64,000 nucleotides of DNA from Bin87 sp965262485 (GTDB lineage: Bacteria; Chloroflexota; Dehalococcoidia; Lucifugimonadales; UBA3495), in assembly GCA_965262485.1 (NCBI GenBank), contig OZ253540.1, positions 1,426,001 through 1,490,000 of the forward strand. Reading direction: 5' to 3'. Below are positions 1 to 8,614 of the stretch, in pieces. The notes under the pieces are model-generated. The model was not told the origin of the DNA and did no database searches. It worked only from the letters and a program-made list of their open reading frames with translations. A program made the translations under genes and the position numbers. How positions within the stretch are numbered: the first letter of the stretch is position 1; each line of letters begins with the position of its first letter.

Positions 1-1115
1 ATCGTGTGAATCGACGCCCCGGCGGAACCGGCGGCTACCACCCACGTCTCCAGGTCCACCGCCGGCGGACTGTTGAACCCGCCGCGCTCCCAAACGTAGT
101 CGCCATGCCCTCCAATCAGGTGCGGATACGACTGCCGGTTGGCTTGCGAATGGACAATCAGCACGTTTTCGCCCACGTTGGCCGTCAGCTGGCCGTCACC
201 CTGCAGCGCACCGGTAACTCCGTTGAACACAATGTGCGTCGGTATCAGCGTCTTCATCGCCGCCAGATCGTCCACCATAGAGGCGGATGGGCTTTCGTAG
301 CGCTTGAACTCGCCGTTTTCGTCCCGCGGCAGATAGTAATCCTGCTCCCCCACGTAGTAGGCGTGGTCGTAGGAGATCGGATTGCCCGCGGGATCTCTCA
401 GCCCTTCCCGCGGCAACACCATGATCGCCCCGTTCATTCCGTGTACCACGTGCCACGGCACCATCGTTCCACCGGGCGCGCAGTGGTATACGAACACGCC
501 GGCCTTGGTCGCCCGGAACCGCAGCAACACTTCCTGCCCCGGCCCGACCTGAGTCAGAGAACCGCCGCCCAGGGCGCCGCTGGAGGCGTGAAAGTCTATG
601 TTGTGCAGCAACTCATTGATGGACGGGTTCACCAGGGTCAGCTCCACGTAGTCCCCCTCGTGCACCACAATGATGGGGCCGGGCACCGATCCGTTGAACG
701 TGAAAGCCCACATGAACACACCCGAAGCCACCTCGATCTCCTTCTCTTCCACCACCATCCGAATCTCGACGACCCGAGGCTCGCCGGTATTCACCTGCTC
801 GTGCTCCGGGAAAAACGGCGGAGCGACCAGCTCCTGCGTAACCCGTTCCAGGCCAGACACATCCTCCGGTTCCCAGGTGCGCGGCCCGCTCCAGTAGTCG
901 CTTCCCGCCACCGCCGCTGTTGCCTCTCCGCCTCCGTCGCTCACTGCCTCCAGGCTCGGCAAATCCGTAGGCAACGAGAACGGCGGTACCGCGGTTGCCG
1001 CCTCGTCCTCACCCCCGCAGGCCACACCGACGGACAGCATCGCTACCACCGTCAGCGCAAAAAACAACGCCAGCGTCCACCTGCGTTTCGGGTTCCCCGG
1101 TGCTTTGAATTGCAT
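1..1115 (-). CDS. nirK: Copper-containing nitrite reductase, 3' end cut by window edge
   Basis: Reduces nitrite to nitric oxide outside the cytoplasmic membrane in denitrification. The start at 1115 follows a GGTGGTGGG ribosome site and gives a lipoprotein signal: basic N-terminus, hydrophobic run, and LSVGVAC with the lipid Cys at residue 33. Cupredoxin copper ligands are visible: HNIDFH (one type 1 and one type 2 His), then YHCAPGG (type 2 His, type 1 Cys) followed by PWHVVHGMNG (type 1 His and Met). The second domain reaches the GSAGASIHT stretch at the edge; the last type 2 His region lies outside the window. An ATG at 1121 is an alternative start. Family assignment is firm; the physiological role is inferred. 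Confidence 0.93.
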   Translation of the reverse strand, partial: MQFKAPGNPKRRWTLALFFALTVVAMLSVGVACGGEDEAATAVPPFSLPTDLPSLEAVSDGGGEATAAVAGSDYWSGPRTWEPEDVSGLERVTQELVAPPFFPEHEQVNTGEPRVVEIRMVVEEKEIEVASGVFMWAFTFNGSVPGPIIVVHEGDYVELTLVNPSINELLHNIDFHASSGALGGGSLTQVGPGQEVLLRFRATKAGVFVYHCAPGGTMVPWHVVHGMNGAIMVLPREGLRDPAGNPISYDHAYYVGEQDYYLPRDENGEFKRYESPSASMVDDLAAMKTLIPTHIVFNGVTGALQGDGQLTANVGENVLIVHSQANRQSYPHLIGGHGDYVWERGGFNSPPAVDLETWVVAAGSAGASIHT

Positions 1116-1209
1116 GTCCATCCCACCACCATGAGTGTCGGGCGACCCCAACAGTTGAGACAACCGGAAGCATAGCGACCGGTGCAAATTGTTTCAAGGC
1201 AACGGCTAC

Positions 1210-1340
1210 CTCACCCGTACCCGCTTTGTCATTGCGACCCCGTACTTGATACGGGGGCGGCAATCTCGTCGCCGTAGCAATAGTGGTTTGCCGACGTGTG
1301 TTCAACCTCAACGAGATTGCCACGTCGCTGCGCTCCTCGC
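1210..1340. repeat. Dispersed repeat family A, copy 1
   Basis: Starts with a CACCCGTACCCGCTTTGTC-like leader, then two inverted arms: CATTGCGA...GGCAATCTCG on the left and CGAGATTGCCACGTCGCTG...CTCCTCGC on the right, around a middle reading CGTAGCAA...CCGACGTGTG. The same unit recurs near 2915, 11919/13261, 35491 and 58421. This copy carries an extra hairpin (CCCCGTA, loop CTTGA, TACGGGG) at 1238-1256. Its right arm stops at GCGAGG and is followed by an IS110 end relic. It fills most of the gap upstream of nirK. Confidence 0.85.
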
Positions 1341-1368
1341 AGTATCCGTGTTGGATGGCAAGGGTTTT
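1341..1368 (-). mobile_element. Relic of an IS110-type right end
   Basis: Read on the minus strand, these bases align with the last bases of the IS110-type element at 13233-13260 (about 19 of 24 positions identical, sharing CCAACAC and GATACT). Both abut the same repeat position, GCGAGGAGCGCAG. This suggests a second element of the same group once sat here and left one end. The cinA fragment is cut next to it. Confidence 0.6.
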
Positions 1369-1544
1369 CAGTTGGCTGGGGTATATTGGGGTAGCCAGGG
1401 GGTGCCGGACTGGGCTGCGGTGTGCAGGTGCAACTGGAGCTCAATCCCCAACGCCGGTAAACGGCCTGCAATCCAGCTTGAGTTAGTATCGGTCAACTCG
1501 CCCATCAGCAATTCCGTGCCAATAGAAACAATCTCTGCTTTCAC
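1368..1544 (-). pseudogene. cinA: Truncated cinA 5' fragment
   Basis: A GTG start at 1544 sits 6 bases after GAGGAG and 11 bases after the stop of the DUF4340 gene, so it is placed as an operon partner. The first 36 or so residues (MKAEIVSIGTELLMG, then ELTDTNSSWIAGRL and LGIEL) match the N-terminus of CinA, a molybdopterin-binding-fold protein linked to pyridine nucleotide recycling. After that the homology stops and an unrelated tail ends at residue 58. CinA proteins normally exceed 400 residues. The break lies beside an IS110 end relic and a family A repeat, so this is a remnant. The rest of the gene is not in the window. Confidence 0.75.
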
Positions 1545-1554
1545 AGCAACCTCC

Positions 1555-2766
1555 TCAGCGGCCTGAACCTGCGCAATCGTACTCCGACCCCACCGGTGGG
1601 TCGGTAGCCAGGCAGATAGTGCGTTCTGCCCGTCCGGCGTTTACCACGTAAACAATGGGGTCGTCGGGCAATCCGGCGTAATGCACCTGCACTATCGTGT
1701 TGCCTTCAGCGTCCAGTACCGGCTCATCGTTGTCGTCCAGTTCAATAAGCTGACCGCCAATATAAAACTCGTGCGCTGCATCGAACGTCTTGATGCGGAC
1801 CACAGTCTCCGGCGGCGCCAGGCCGTATTGCGGATCGGCCGCTCCATCTTCCGAAACCAGCCAACCGCCCATCGCATCGGGGCCTCCGGGCTTTCCGGGT
1901 TGTGCATACCAGTTCAACTGTAGGCCCCACCAGGTGGGCGCCGTCACCGGCAGCTGTTCGCCGTCCACGGTGGCGTACCAGATGCGCTCCTCGAGATTTG
2001 GCACGTAGGTTACCGTTACGTCCTTATGGGTAACCTCCAGCTCCTGGATATCGCGAACATCCACCTCGTAGAAGTAACCCAGTTCCAGCGCCGGCGGAGT
2101 AAAAGGCGGCTCGTTGACCAGACGGTTAACTACCATAGCCCAAATCTCCGGCACCGTGAACAGCTGGGGATTCCCCACCAGCTGCATGTAATTCTGCTCA
2201 CCGTCCGGAGTAACGTCACCCAGCCAGAACTCATACATCTGACCGGTTCTCTCGGTAATCTGGATAATGCTTGCCGGCGGTTCCAGTCCGTATTGCGCCG
2301 GATTTTCGATAGTCTCCAACAGCACCCGGGTTACCTTCGGCCCACTCAGAATTAACGGCGTGCCTGCCCATTTGTCCTGATATACCTGCGTACTCTCATC
2401 ACCGTCCACTATGAACCATTTGCCGCGTCCCAGGTCCTTGTCATAAACGACGGTCTCTCCATTGTGCGTAACTTCCACGTGCACAATCTGATCGTCGTCC
2501 ACGTGCCACGCCCACGGTCGGTCGTCCGGCGGCTCCGCCCTCGCTTCCCGTGTTTCCCTGCGGTCGCCTGGCGACTCCGTCGCGGCAGCACGCCGGTCGT
2601 CCCGCTCCGCCCTCGCTTCCCGTGTTTCCCTGCGGTCCAATATGCTCAATCGGTCATCCCCGCTATCGTCGGCTGCCCCACAGGCCACCCAGCCGCCGGC
2701 GAGAATGGTTGCCAGCAGCGTCAAACCCGCTGTCCACCGGATGTATTGTTGGCTGGATTTCCACAT
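1555..2766 (-). CDS. DUF4340 domain lipoprotein
   Basis: The start at 2766 is chosen because AAAGGG lies about 8 bases before the ATG; the frame stays open further upstream into a repeat. The 403-residue product begins with a lipoprotein signal (hydrophobic run ending GGWVAC). A charged linker follows in which a 34-base segment occurs twice (2532-2565 and 2604-2637), giving the RRETREARAE motif twice, 24 codons apart. The remainder resembles DUF4340 proteins: two similar beta-rich halves, each with YGL(E/A)PP followed by a strand. DUF4340 proteins often neighbour gliding/ABC export genes, but none are here. Function is unknown. Confidence 0.75.
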   Translation of the reverse strand: MWKSSQQYIRWTAGLTLLATILAGGWVACGAADDSGDDRLSILDRRETREARAERDDRRAAATESPGDRRETREARAEPPDDRPWAWHVDDDQIVHVEVTHNGETVVYDKDLGRGKWFIVDGDESTQVYQDKWAGTPLILSGPKVTRVLLETIENPAQYGLEPPASIIQITERTGQMYEFWLGDVTPDGEQNYMQLVGNPQLFTVPEIWAMVVNRLVNEPPFTPPALELGYFYEVDVRDIQELEVTHKDVTVTYVPNLEERIWYATVDGEQLPVTAPTWWGLQLNWYAQPGKPGGPDAMGGWLVSEDGAADPQYGLAPPETVVRIKTFDAAHEFYIGGQLIELDDNDEPVLDAEGNTIVQVHYAGLPDDPIVYVVNAGRAERTICLATDPPVGSEYDCAGSGR

Positions 2767-2914
2767 CACAACATCCCTTTTGTTAGGTGCCATTGCCAAT
2801 TGCGACATCAACTCTTCACGGCTCCACAGACGCGAGGCAAGGGCGCTAAAGAGTTTTGGGCTACGATAGTTGGGCAGGCTACCATCATACTGTGGTCGAT
2901 ACAAACCGCACCCC

Positions 2915-3112
2915 GCTACCTCACGCGTACCCGCTTTGTCAATCCAAACTGGCCTGCTGTCATTGCGAAGGGCGCACCCACACCTGTCATTGCGAGCGCA
3001 GCGTGGCAATCTCGTCGCCGTAGCAATGGTGGTTTGCCGACGTGTGCTCAAGCTCAACGAGATTGCCATGTCGCTGCGCTCCTCGCAATGACAGGTGGGA
3101 GTGGGTACGCAT
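2915..3112. repeat. Dispersed repeat family A, copy 2
   Basis: The fullest copy: leader CTCACGCGTACCCGCTTTGTC, a short CATTGCGAAGGGCG segment, the left arm CATTGCGAGCGCAGCGTGG, middle CGTAGCAATGG, and the right arm ending CTCCTCGCAATGACAG. The arms can pair into a long hairpin. It occupies most of the 350-base gap between the DUF4340 gene and the phosphatase gene. No gene is seen here. Confidence 0.85.
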
Positions 3113-3115
3113 GAG

Positions 3116-3745
3116 CTATCCCAGGTAGGCGCGAGTAGTCCCGGTTATGTGGGAGGTGTCGTTGTACAGATGCAGCACCGAGTTGTTCGGGTAGGTACGC
3201 ACCACCGTTAGCGAGCAGTTGTGCATCACGAATTTCCAGTTGGCTTCCAAAGGCAGTTCCAGCAGCGAAACCAGCCCGGCCCGCAGACTGCCGCCGTGCC
3301 CAACAACCAGCACGTTTTGATCCATGTGCTGTTGGCGAACCCGTTGAAATATACGGTCCAGCCGAACGCTGGTTTCACGGATGGTCTCGCCGTCCGGCGG
3401 CGCAAAATCCAGGTCGTTGGCCATCGAAGCTTCGTAAAGGTGGGGGTATGCTTCCCGATATTCGTCGGCCGTCATTCCTTCAAACACGCCCTTGTTGTAC
3501 TCGCGCAAGTCCGGTGTCAACGACAGCGGTACATCTCTTTCACCCACGGCGACCCTGGCCGTTTCCGCTGCCCGCTGCAGATCCGATGAGTAAACCGCAT
3601 CGATTTGTATCCCCGCCAACCTTTTCGCCAACATTCGGGCCTGTTCCTGGCCCCGCGACGACAGCGCCACGTCGGTATGCCCCTGGATGCGTCCCTCGGC
3701 GTTCCATTCCGTTTCGCCGTGCCGAGTTATGTAAATGATCCCCAT
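3116..3745 (-). CDS. cobC: Histidine phosphatase, probable alpha-ribazole phosphatase
   Basis: The 209-residue protein has the histidine phosphatase signature TRHGETEWN at residues 7-15 (phospho-accepting His9 in RHG) and the second motif VVGHGGSLRAG near residue 146. It is the last gene of a minus-strand cobalamin cluster, 8 bases after cobD, which suggests removal of phosphate from alpha-ribazole phosphate or adenosylcobalamin phosphate. The family also contains phosphoglycerate mutase-like enzymes, so the substrate is inferred from context. Confidence 0.8.
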   Translation of the reverse strand: MGIIYITRHGETEWNAEGRIQGHTDVALSSRGQEQARMLAKRLAGIQIDAVYSSDLQRAAETARVAVGERDVPLSLTPDLREYNKGVFEGMTADEYREAYPHLYEASMANDLDFAPPDGETIRETSVRLDRIFQRVRQQHMDQNVLVVGHGGSLRAGLVSLLELPLEANWKFVMHNCSLTVVRTYPNNSVLHLYNDTSHITGTTRAYLG

Positions 3746-3753
3746 ACTTGTCC

Positions 3754-4893
3754 TTACCTATAGTTGATTTCGCCCCAAACGTCCGCTACGGCATCGATCA
3801 ACCGCACGCAGTCCGGGACGGGCCGCAGGCCGATGCGAATGCAGTCCGGCAACCCGAACGACGTGCAGTCCCGCACGAAAATGCCCCTTCTCGCCAACTC
3901 GTTCCGGAGTCCGGCGGCATCCCCAACCTGGGCCAGCACGAAGTTGGCCGCCGTCGGGTAGCACTTTACCCCGAGCTCACCCAATCCCTGTTCGATGCAC
4001 ACTCGAGATTCCAGCACTGCCGCCCGCGCTCGCGTCAGGTAACCATCGTCGGCCAGCGCAACCACGCCCGCCGCCTGCGCCAGACCGTTCACGCTCCAAT
4101 CGGGTTGCAATGCTGCCAGGCGTGCGATCACCGATTCCGCGGCCACCGCGTAACCCAACCGCAACGCAGTCAGCGCGTAGTCCTTGGTCATCGATCGCAG
4201 CACCACCACCGACTCGGTCGACCCTACCAGTGCTGTCGCGCTGGCCTCGGCGTGCCGTTCCGACAGGTTGATGTACGCCTCGTCCACCACCAGCAAACTA
4301 CCGACGGCAACGGCTGCTTCCGATAGGATCCGCAGTTCTGCCCGATCCATCAATGCGCCGGTGGGATTGTTGGGATTGCACATGAACACCAGCGTCGGGC
4401 GTCCGGCAGTGATGCGTTCTGCCGCGATCCCCGTGTCCCACGTGAATCCGGCCTCGCTCCGGTTCGCCTCCAGGTTCTCGACACGGCCCCCCGACAACGT
4501 CACCGCCCCGGCGTACTCACTGTACGTCGGCGTCAGCAGCATCGCGACGCGATTCGCGCCCCCGACCGGCGACCCTACGCAGGCTCTGGCCAGCAGATGG
4601 ATGATCTCGGTGGAACCGTTCCCCGCGATGACATTCCCGATGCCAATTCCGTCGCCCTGGTGATGCTGCGCAATCGCTTCCGTCAGCGCCAGGCTGTGCG
4701 GATCGGGATAGGCCGCCAGTTCCACGGCGGCGATTGCCTCGGCCACGCCCTCCGGCGGCCCCAGCGGACTGACGCTGGCCGAAAAGTCCAGGCAATCCTC
4801 CAGCTTCAAACCCAGCTCGCGCAGTTCCGCCAGCTTGATCGCGCCGTGAACCGGTCGAGACGGTGCGGCGAGGACGTCATCGGGTGTGGTCAT
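3754..4893 (-). CDS. cobD: Threonine-phosphate decarboxylase (PLP, aminotransferase fold)
   Basis: A class I/II aminotransferase-fold protein of 379 residues, related to histidinol-phosphate aminotransferase. Visible motifs are DFSASVSPLGPP near the N-terminus, NPNNPTG, VVDEAYINLS and the PLP-lysine motif SMTKDYALTALRLGY around residue 237. CobD decarboxylates threonine phosphate to aminopropanol phosphate for the nucleotide loop of B12. Placement beside cbiB, cobS and cobC supports this over histidine biosynthesis. ATG 4893 lies just beyond the stop of the upstream Uma2 gene; longer in-frame starts would run into that gene. Confidence 0.85.
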   Translation of the reverse strand: MTTPDDVLAAPSRPVHGAIKLAELRELGLKLEDCLDFSASVSPLGPPEGVAEAIAAVELAAYPDPHSLALTEAIAQHHQGDGIGIGNVIAGNGSTEIIHLLARACVGSPVGGANRVAMLLTPTYSEYAGAVTLSGGRVENLEANRSEAGFTWDTGIAAERITAGRPTLVFMCNPNNPTGALMDRAELRILSEAAVAVGSLLVVDEAYINLSERHAEASATALVGSTESVVVLRSMTKDYALTALRLGYAVAAESVIARLAALQPDWSVNGLAQAAGVVALADDGYLTRARAAVLESRVCIEQGLGELGVKCYPTAANFVLAQVGDAAGLRNELARRGIFVRDCTSFGLPDCIRIGLRPVPDCVRLIDAVADVWGEINYR

Positions 4894-4906
4894 ACGAAAA
4901 GGATGG

Positions 4907-5497
4907 CTACTGACGATTGGAGACCAGGGTACGTCCAGGATTGCTGAAAAGTCGTTCCAATGCCAGCGCAAACCCCGATATCGTCGGTGTAGTGAGGGTG
5001 TCATCTCGCCCCAAAACCGCCCGTTCCACGTACTCGCCGCCCGAGAGTTCCAGGATGGTGATGGTGTCGTTCACCGGATCGATTATCCAGTACTCCGGTA
5101 TGCCGGCCTCAGCGTACCACCCTCGTTTCATCACCAGATCCCTTCGGCGGTCCTGGAACATGACCTCCGCCACCAGGTCAGGCAATCCCTCCACAAAACT
5201 CCCCTGAATCAGGTGCGCCATTTCGGATCGCACGTACACCACATCCGGCGTCGGCGCGGTGGACTCGGATAGGACGACGCCAATACCTGAGACGGCCACA
5301 CCGATGAGCGGATTAGTTGTATCGAGGAAGTTGTTAATCATCCGAACCAAAAAGTCGATCAGGTTCTGATGGTCATAGGAAGGAGGCGCCATTTCAAACA
5401 CTGCTCCGTCGGCTAGTTCCCATACGCCCCCATCCACGGGTTCCAAGGCGCGGTATTCTGCCAACGTCATTTTTGTGCCGTGTTGTACGGTAGTCAT
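4907..5497 (-). CDS. Uma2-family (DUF820) protein inside the cobalamin cluster
   Basis: A 196-residue protein with the DUF820 PD-(D/E)xK-like core: TPDVVYVRSE, then LPDLVAEVMF, and the typical end YAEAGIPEYWIIDP. The first residues MTTVQHGTKMTLAEYRAL are the usual Uma2 N-terminus. The family is annotated as putative nucleases of unknown role. The gene lies between cbiB and cobD in the same orientation, 13 bases before cobD, although nothing links it to B12 chemistry. It is one of seven Uma2 genes in the window. Confidence 0.85.
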   Translation of the reverse strand: MTTVQHGTKMTLAEYRALEPVDGGVWELADGAVFEMAPPSYDHQNLIDFLVRMINNFLDTTNPLIGVAVSGIGVVLSESTAPTPDVVYVRSEMAHLIQGSFVEGLPDLVAEVMFQDRRRDLVMKRGWYAEAGIPEYWIIDPVNDTITILELSGGEYVERAVLGRDDTLTTPTISGFALALERLFSNPGRTLVSNRQ

Positions 5498-5554
5498 CGT
5501 TGCTGCTCCTGCCCGGCAGATGCGTTTGGTTTGACTTTCCCCATTCTACACCGG

Positions 5555-6532
5555 TCAGACCAGCGCCACCCGCAGGTGGATGATTCCGACTGCCAACCCA
5601 CCGCCCAATGCCGTAGTCAGGTACAGCGCGCGCGTCGCCAACCCGATGTGAACGCCCTCCGGTTCCGGCGCCGGATCGCCCAATCGGTAGTGCCCCACCT
5701 TCTCCAGCGTCACGCCCAATCCTCCGGCCATCGCCGCCATCGTCCAGCCGGCGTTGGGCGACTCGGTTCTCCCGTGGTGCGCCAGCATGATGCGCCAGGC
5801 CGGCCCGCCGCGCATTCCCGGCAACACCACCGTGGACAACCACAGCAGCGCCGCCGCCAGCCGCGCCGGGACCAGATTCACCAGGTCGTCCAAACGCGCC
5901 GACGGTTTGCCCAGATATTCGTACCGCCCGCGGTACCCGATCATGCTGTCCAGTGTATTGATCGCGCGATACGCCACCGCGCCCGGCAGCCCGAAGATCG
6001 CGAATGCCAGCAACGGGCCCGCAATGCTGTCGGTAATGTTTTCTGCCACCGATTCGATGGCTGCCGCCGCCGCCTGCCTCTCCGTTAATCCGGATGGGTC
6101 CCGGCTCACCAGCGCCGACATTCGCCGCCGTACCTCCCCGATGTCTCCGGCGGCCAGAATTTTGCCGATATCTGCGGCCACGCGATGCAGCATTCGTACC
6201 GAAAAGGTGGTTTTCAGCAGCGCGGCCACTACCACCACGTAAGCCAGCGGATGCAGTTCCAGCAGGCCAAAGCTGGCGGCCCAGGCCAACGCGCCCCACG
6301 CTGCGGGGATCACCACGGCCATCGTTGCCCCGTACGCCAGTTGCCACGCTGTCGCAGCGTCCCGACCCGGCGCGACGCGTTCTGCCGCCGCTACCGTGTT
6401 GCCGATCCACACCGTCGGATGCAACCGGTTGGGCGGTTCCCCCAGCGCAACGTCGAGCAATAATGCGAGCAGCAATACCAGCACATCCAGCGGAACCGGC
6501 AAAGACAGCAGGGTTGCGGCTACTACGTCCAC
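5555..6532 (-). CDS. cbiB: Adenosylcobinamide-phosphate synthase
   Basis: A 325-residue membrane protein of the CbiB/CobD(Pseudomonas) family, which attaches aminopropanol (phosphate) to adenosylcobyric acid. Features seen are the hydrophobic N-terminus, DVALGEPPNRLHPTVWIG near residue 30, SVAENITDSIAGPLLAFAIFG, and NTLDSMIGYR. The likely GTG start at 6532 lies 4 bases beyond the cobS stop, so translation is probably coupled. Confidence 0.93.
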   Translation of the reverse strand: MDVVAATLLSLPVPLDVLVLLLALLLDVALGEPPNRLHPTVWIGNTVAAAERVAPGRDAATAWQLAYGATMAVVIPAAWGALAWAASFGLLELHPLAYVVVVAALLKTTFSVRMLHRVAADIGKILAAGDIGEVRRRMSALVSRDPSGLTERQAAAAAIESVAENITDSIAGPLLAFAIFGLPGAVAYRAINTLDSMIGYRGRYEYLGKPSARLDDLVNLVPARLAAALLWLSTVVLPGMRGGPAWRIMLAHHGRTESPNAGWTMAAMAGGLGVTLEKVGHYRLGDPAPEPEGVHIGLATRALYLTTALGGGLAVGIIHLRVALV

Positions 6533-6536
6533 GCGC

Positions 6537-7346
6537 CTAACCCGTGACCTGCCCGAACCACGCGAAGCCCAGCCCGAACCGGCCTTGCGCCAGCAGCGCC
6601 ACCAAAACGATCAGGGTCGCCGACTCCACCATCTCGTTAACGGCGCCGTAGCAATCGCCAGTCAACCCGCCCCCCAGCTTTTTGGTCAACCACAGACCCG
6701 CCAGCAGCGCCAGCGCCGACCCGATGGCCAGCACAATCAGCCCGGCGAACCAGCCCGCGCCCACGGCGACTATCCCGGCGGTCAATAACGCCAGTCCGGT
6801 TGCCAGCCACGGCTTCCTGCCAGATGCGAACGATGCGCCCAGTCCTTGCTGCCGTCCATAGGGATATACGGTGAGCAACAGCGCCATCGTCCAGCGCGAC
6901 ACTACCGGAAACACCAGCAGCGCCGGCCACACCGTCCCGTCACCTGCCAGCAACGTGGTCAGCGCGCCGTATTTCACCAGCATCACGCACCCGGCTCCCG
7001 CCACCGCAAAGGCGCCCACTCGCGAATCCCGCATTATCTCCAGTCGTCGCTCCACGGTCCTGCCACCCCAAACACCGTCGCACACATCCATCAAGCCGTC
7101 CAGGTGCAGAAATCGGTTGGCTACTGCCAGGGTTGCCACCAGCAACGCCGCCGTGAGCGGCGCCTCGATACGAAGCCAGCGGCATAACTCGGCCACACCC
7201 ACCAGCGCCAGGCCGTACAGCAGCCCCACCAACGGGTACCAACCCCGGGAGCGCGAGATTTCCCGGTCGGTGGCCGTGGATAAACCCACCGGCGCCAGCG
7301 TCAGGAACGACAGCGCCACCAATAACGGCGCGAATAACCATCTCAT
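6537..7346 (-). CDS. cobS: Adenosylcobinamide-GDP ribazoletransferase (cobalamin synthase)
   Basis: A 269-residue polytopic membrane protein. Family motifs are visible: FLTLAPVG near the N-terminus, WYPLVGLLYG, NRFLHLDGLMDVCDGVWGG (metal-binding DGxxDxxDG type) and the DSRVGAFA segment. CobS joins alpha-ribazole to adenosylcobinamide-GDP as the last assembly step. It lies between cobT and cbiB. The bifunctional CobU that makes its GDP substrate is not found in this window. Confidence 0.94.
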   Translation of the reverse strand: MRWLFAPLLVALSFLTLAPVGLSTATDREISRSRGWYPLVGLLYGLALVGVAELCRWLRIEAPLTAALLVATLAVANRFLHLDGLMDVCDGVWGGRTVERRLEIMRDSRVGAFAVAGAGCVMLVKYGALTTLLAGDGTVWPALLVFPVVSRWTMALLLTVYPYGRQQGLGASFASGRKPWLATGLALLTAGIVAVGAGWFAGLIVLAIGSALALLAGLWLTKKLGGGLTGDCYGAVNEMVESATLIVLVALLAQGRFGLGFAWFGQVTG

Positions 7347-7399
7347 GGGCGCTGCGGAGCCCGGCGGTCGACGCGACTGGCGCTTATCGCCGAAATCTG

Positions 7400-8470
7400 C
7401 TACCCGTCATCCCGATCGCTGACGCCAGCTTCCGCAAAGGTAGCCATCTCGGCCAGGCAACGCGCCGCTGCCTCAATAACGTGCATCGCCAGCGCTGCTC
7501 CGGTGCCCTCCCCCAGCCGCATGTTCATGTCCAGCAGCGGAGTCAATCCCATTGCGTTCAGGGCAACATTGTGACCCGGCTCAACCGAGCGGTGACCGCC
7601 GATAAACCGCTCCGCTGCCACCGGACACAACCGCCAGGCGATCAGCGCCGCGGCCCCGCTGATGAACCCGTCCACCACCACCGCGCAATTCCTCGACGCT
7701 GCGCCCAGCATTACCCCGGCCAAGACGCCAATCTCGTAGCCGCCCACTTTGGACAACACGTCCAGTCCATCGTTGGCGTCGGGCCGGTTGGTTTCCAGCA
7801 CCCGTCGGATGGTATCAATCTTGGCAGCCAGCCCCGCGTCGTCCACCCCGGTGCCCCGGCCCGTAACGCTCGCCACGTCTGCGCCGGTGATGGCAGCGGT
7901 GATGGCCGCCGACGGTGTGGTGTTGCCAATGCCCATGTCGCCCCCGGCAATGACGTTGGCGCCAGCGTCCGCCCGCTCGGTGGCGGCGGCAATGCCCACC
8001 TCCAGACACCGGATGGCATCCTGCCGGGTCATGGCCGGCCCACGGGCGATGTTACCCGTCCCGTACCCCACCTTGGCGATGGTTAACCCCGGGTGCGGGT
8101 CCAGATCGACCGCCACCCCGGCGTCGATCACTGCGATTTCGGCGCCCGCCTGACGCGCCAGCACGTTGATGGCCGCGCCGCCAGCCAGGAAGTTGAACAC
8201 CATTTGCGGCGTTACCTCGGCCGGATACGCAGACACGCCCTCCGCCGCGACGCCGTGGTCGCCCGCCGCCACGATAACCGCCTTCCCGGTGATGGTCGGT
8301 ATCGCCTGCCCAAAGATACCCGCCAACTGGATCGACAGACTCTCCAGGCGACCCAAACTGCCGGGCGGCTTGGTCAACACCTCCTGCCGGGCCTCCGCTG
8401 CGGACACCGCCGCCTGATCCAGCGGGCCGATGGCGGCAATTGTCCGGTCAACCAGCGCAGATATACTCAT
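7400..8470 (-). CDS. cobT: Nicotinate-nucleotide-dimethylbenzimidazole phosphoribosyltransferase
   Basis: A 356-residue CobT protein, which activates dimethylbenzimidazole (or another lower base) as alpha-ribazole phosphate. Motifs seen: KPPGSLGRLE near residue 35, ADHGVAAEGVSAYP, GGAAINVLARQ, GGDMGIGNTTPSAAI and, near the C-terminus, EGTGAALAM containing the catalytic Glu region. Start ATG 8470 follows a weak GGAACGG site. Confidence 0.95.
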   Translation of the reverse strand: MSISALVDRTIAAIGPLDQAAVSAAEARQEVLTKPPGSLGRLESLSIQLAGIFGQAIPTITGKAVIVAAGDHGVAAEGVSAYPAEVTPQMVFNFLAGGAAINVLARQAGAEIAVIDAGVAVDLDPHPGLTIAKVGYGTGNIARGPAMTRQDAIRCLEVGIAAATERADAGANVIAGGDMGIGNTTPSAAITAAITGADVASVTGRGTGVDDAGLAAKIDTIRRVLETNRPDANDGLDVLSKVGGYEIGVLAGVMLGAASRNCAVVVDGFISGAAALIAWRLCPVAAERFIGGHRSVEPGHNVALNAMGLTPLLDMNMRLGEGTGAALAMHVIEAAARCLAEMATFAEAGVSDRDDG

Positions 8471-8482
8471 ACCGTTCCATCC

Positions 8483-8605
8483 TTAAAGCCCCTCTCCACT
8501 TGCCGGAGAGGGGTTGGGTGAGGGACGTACCCAATCCTGTCCATCCTGTTTATCGATGTAAAAATCGTCCCCCTATCCCTCTGGGAGAGGACCGGGTAAG
8601 GGCCG
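8483..8605. repeat. Family C hairpins flanking a family D repeat
   Basis: Two hairpin-type units (CCCCTCTCC...GGAGAGGGG, and CCCTCTGGGAGAGG, each followed by GGGT(G/A)AGGG) sit on either side of ATCCTGTCCATCCTGTTTATC. The same two families recur at 9208, 10678, 13308, 16572, 24494, 33821, 35321 and 37799. They occupy the cobT-cobO gap and may give stable RNA structure within the cobalamin transcript. Confidence 0.7.
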
Positions 8606-8614
8606 TCGCTCCCT

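Noticed and set aside
6..1175. 389-codon plus-strand frame at the left edge.
   Set aside because: It mirrors nirK on the minus strand, where all visible copper ligands are encoded.
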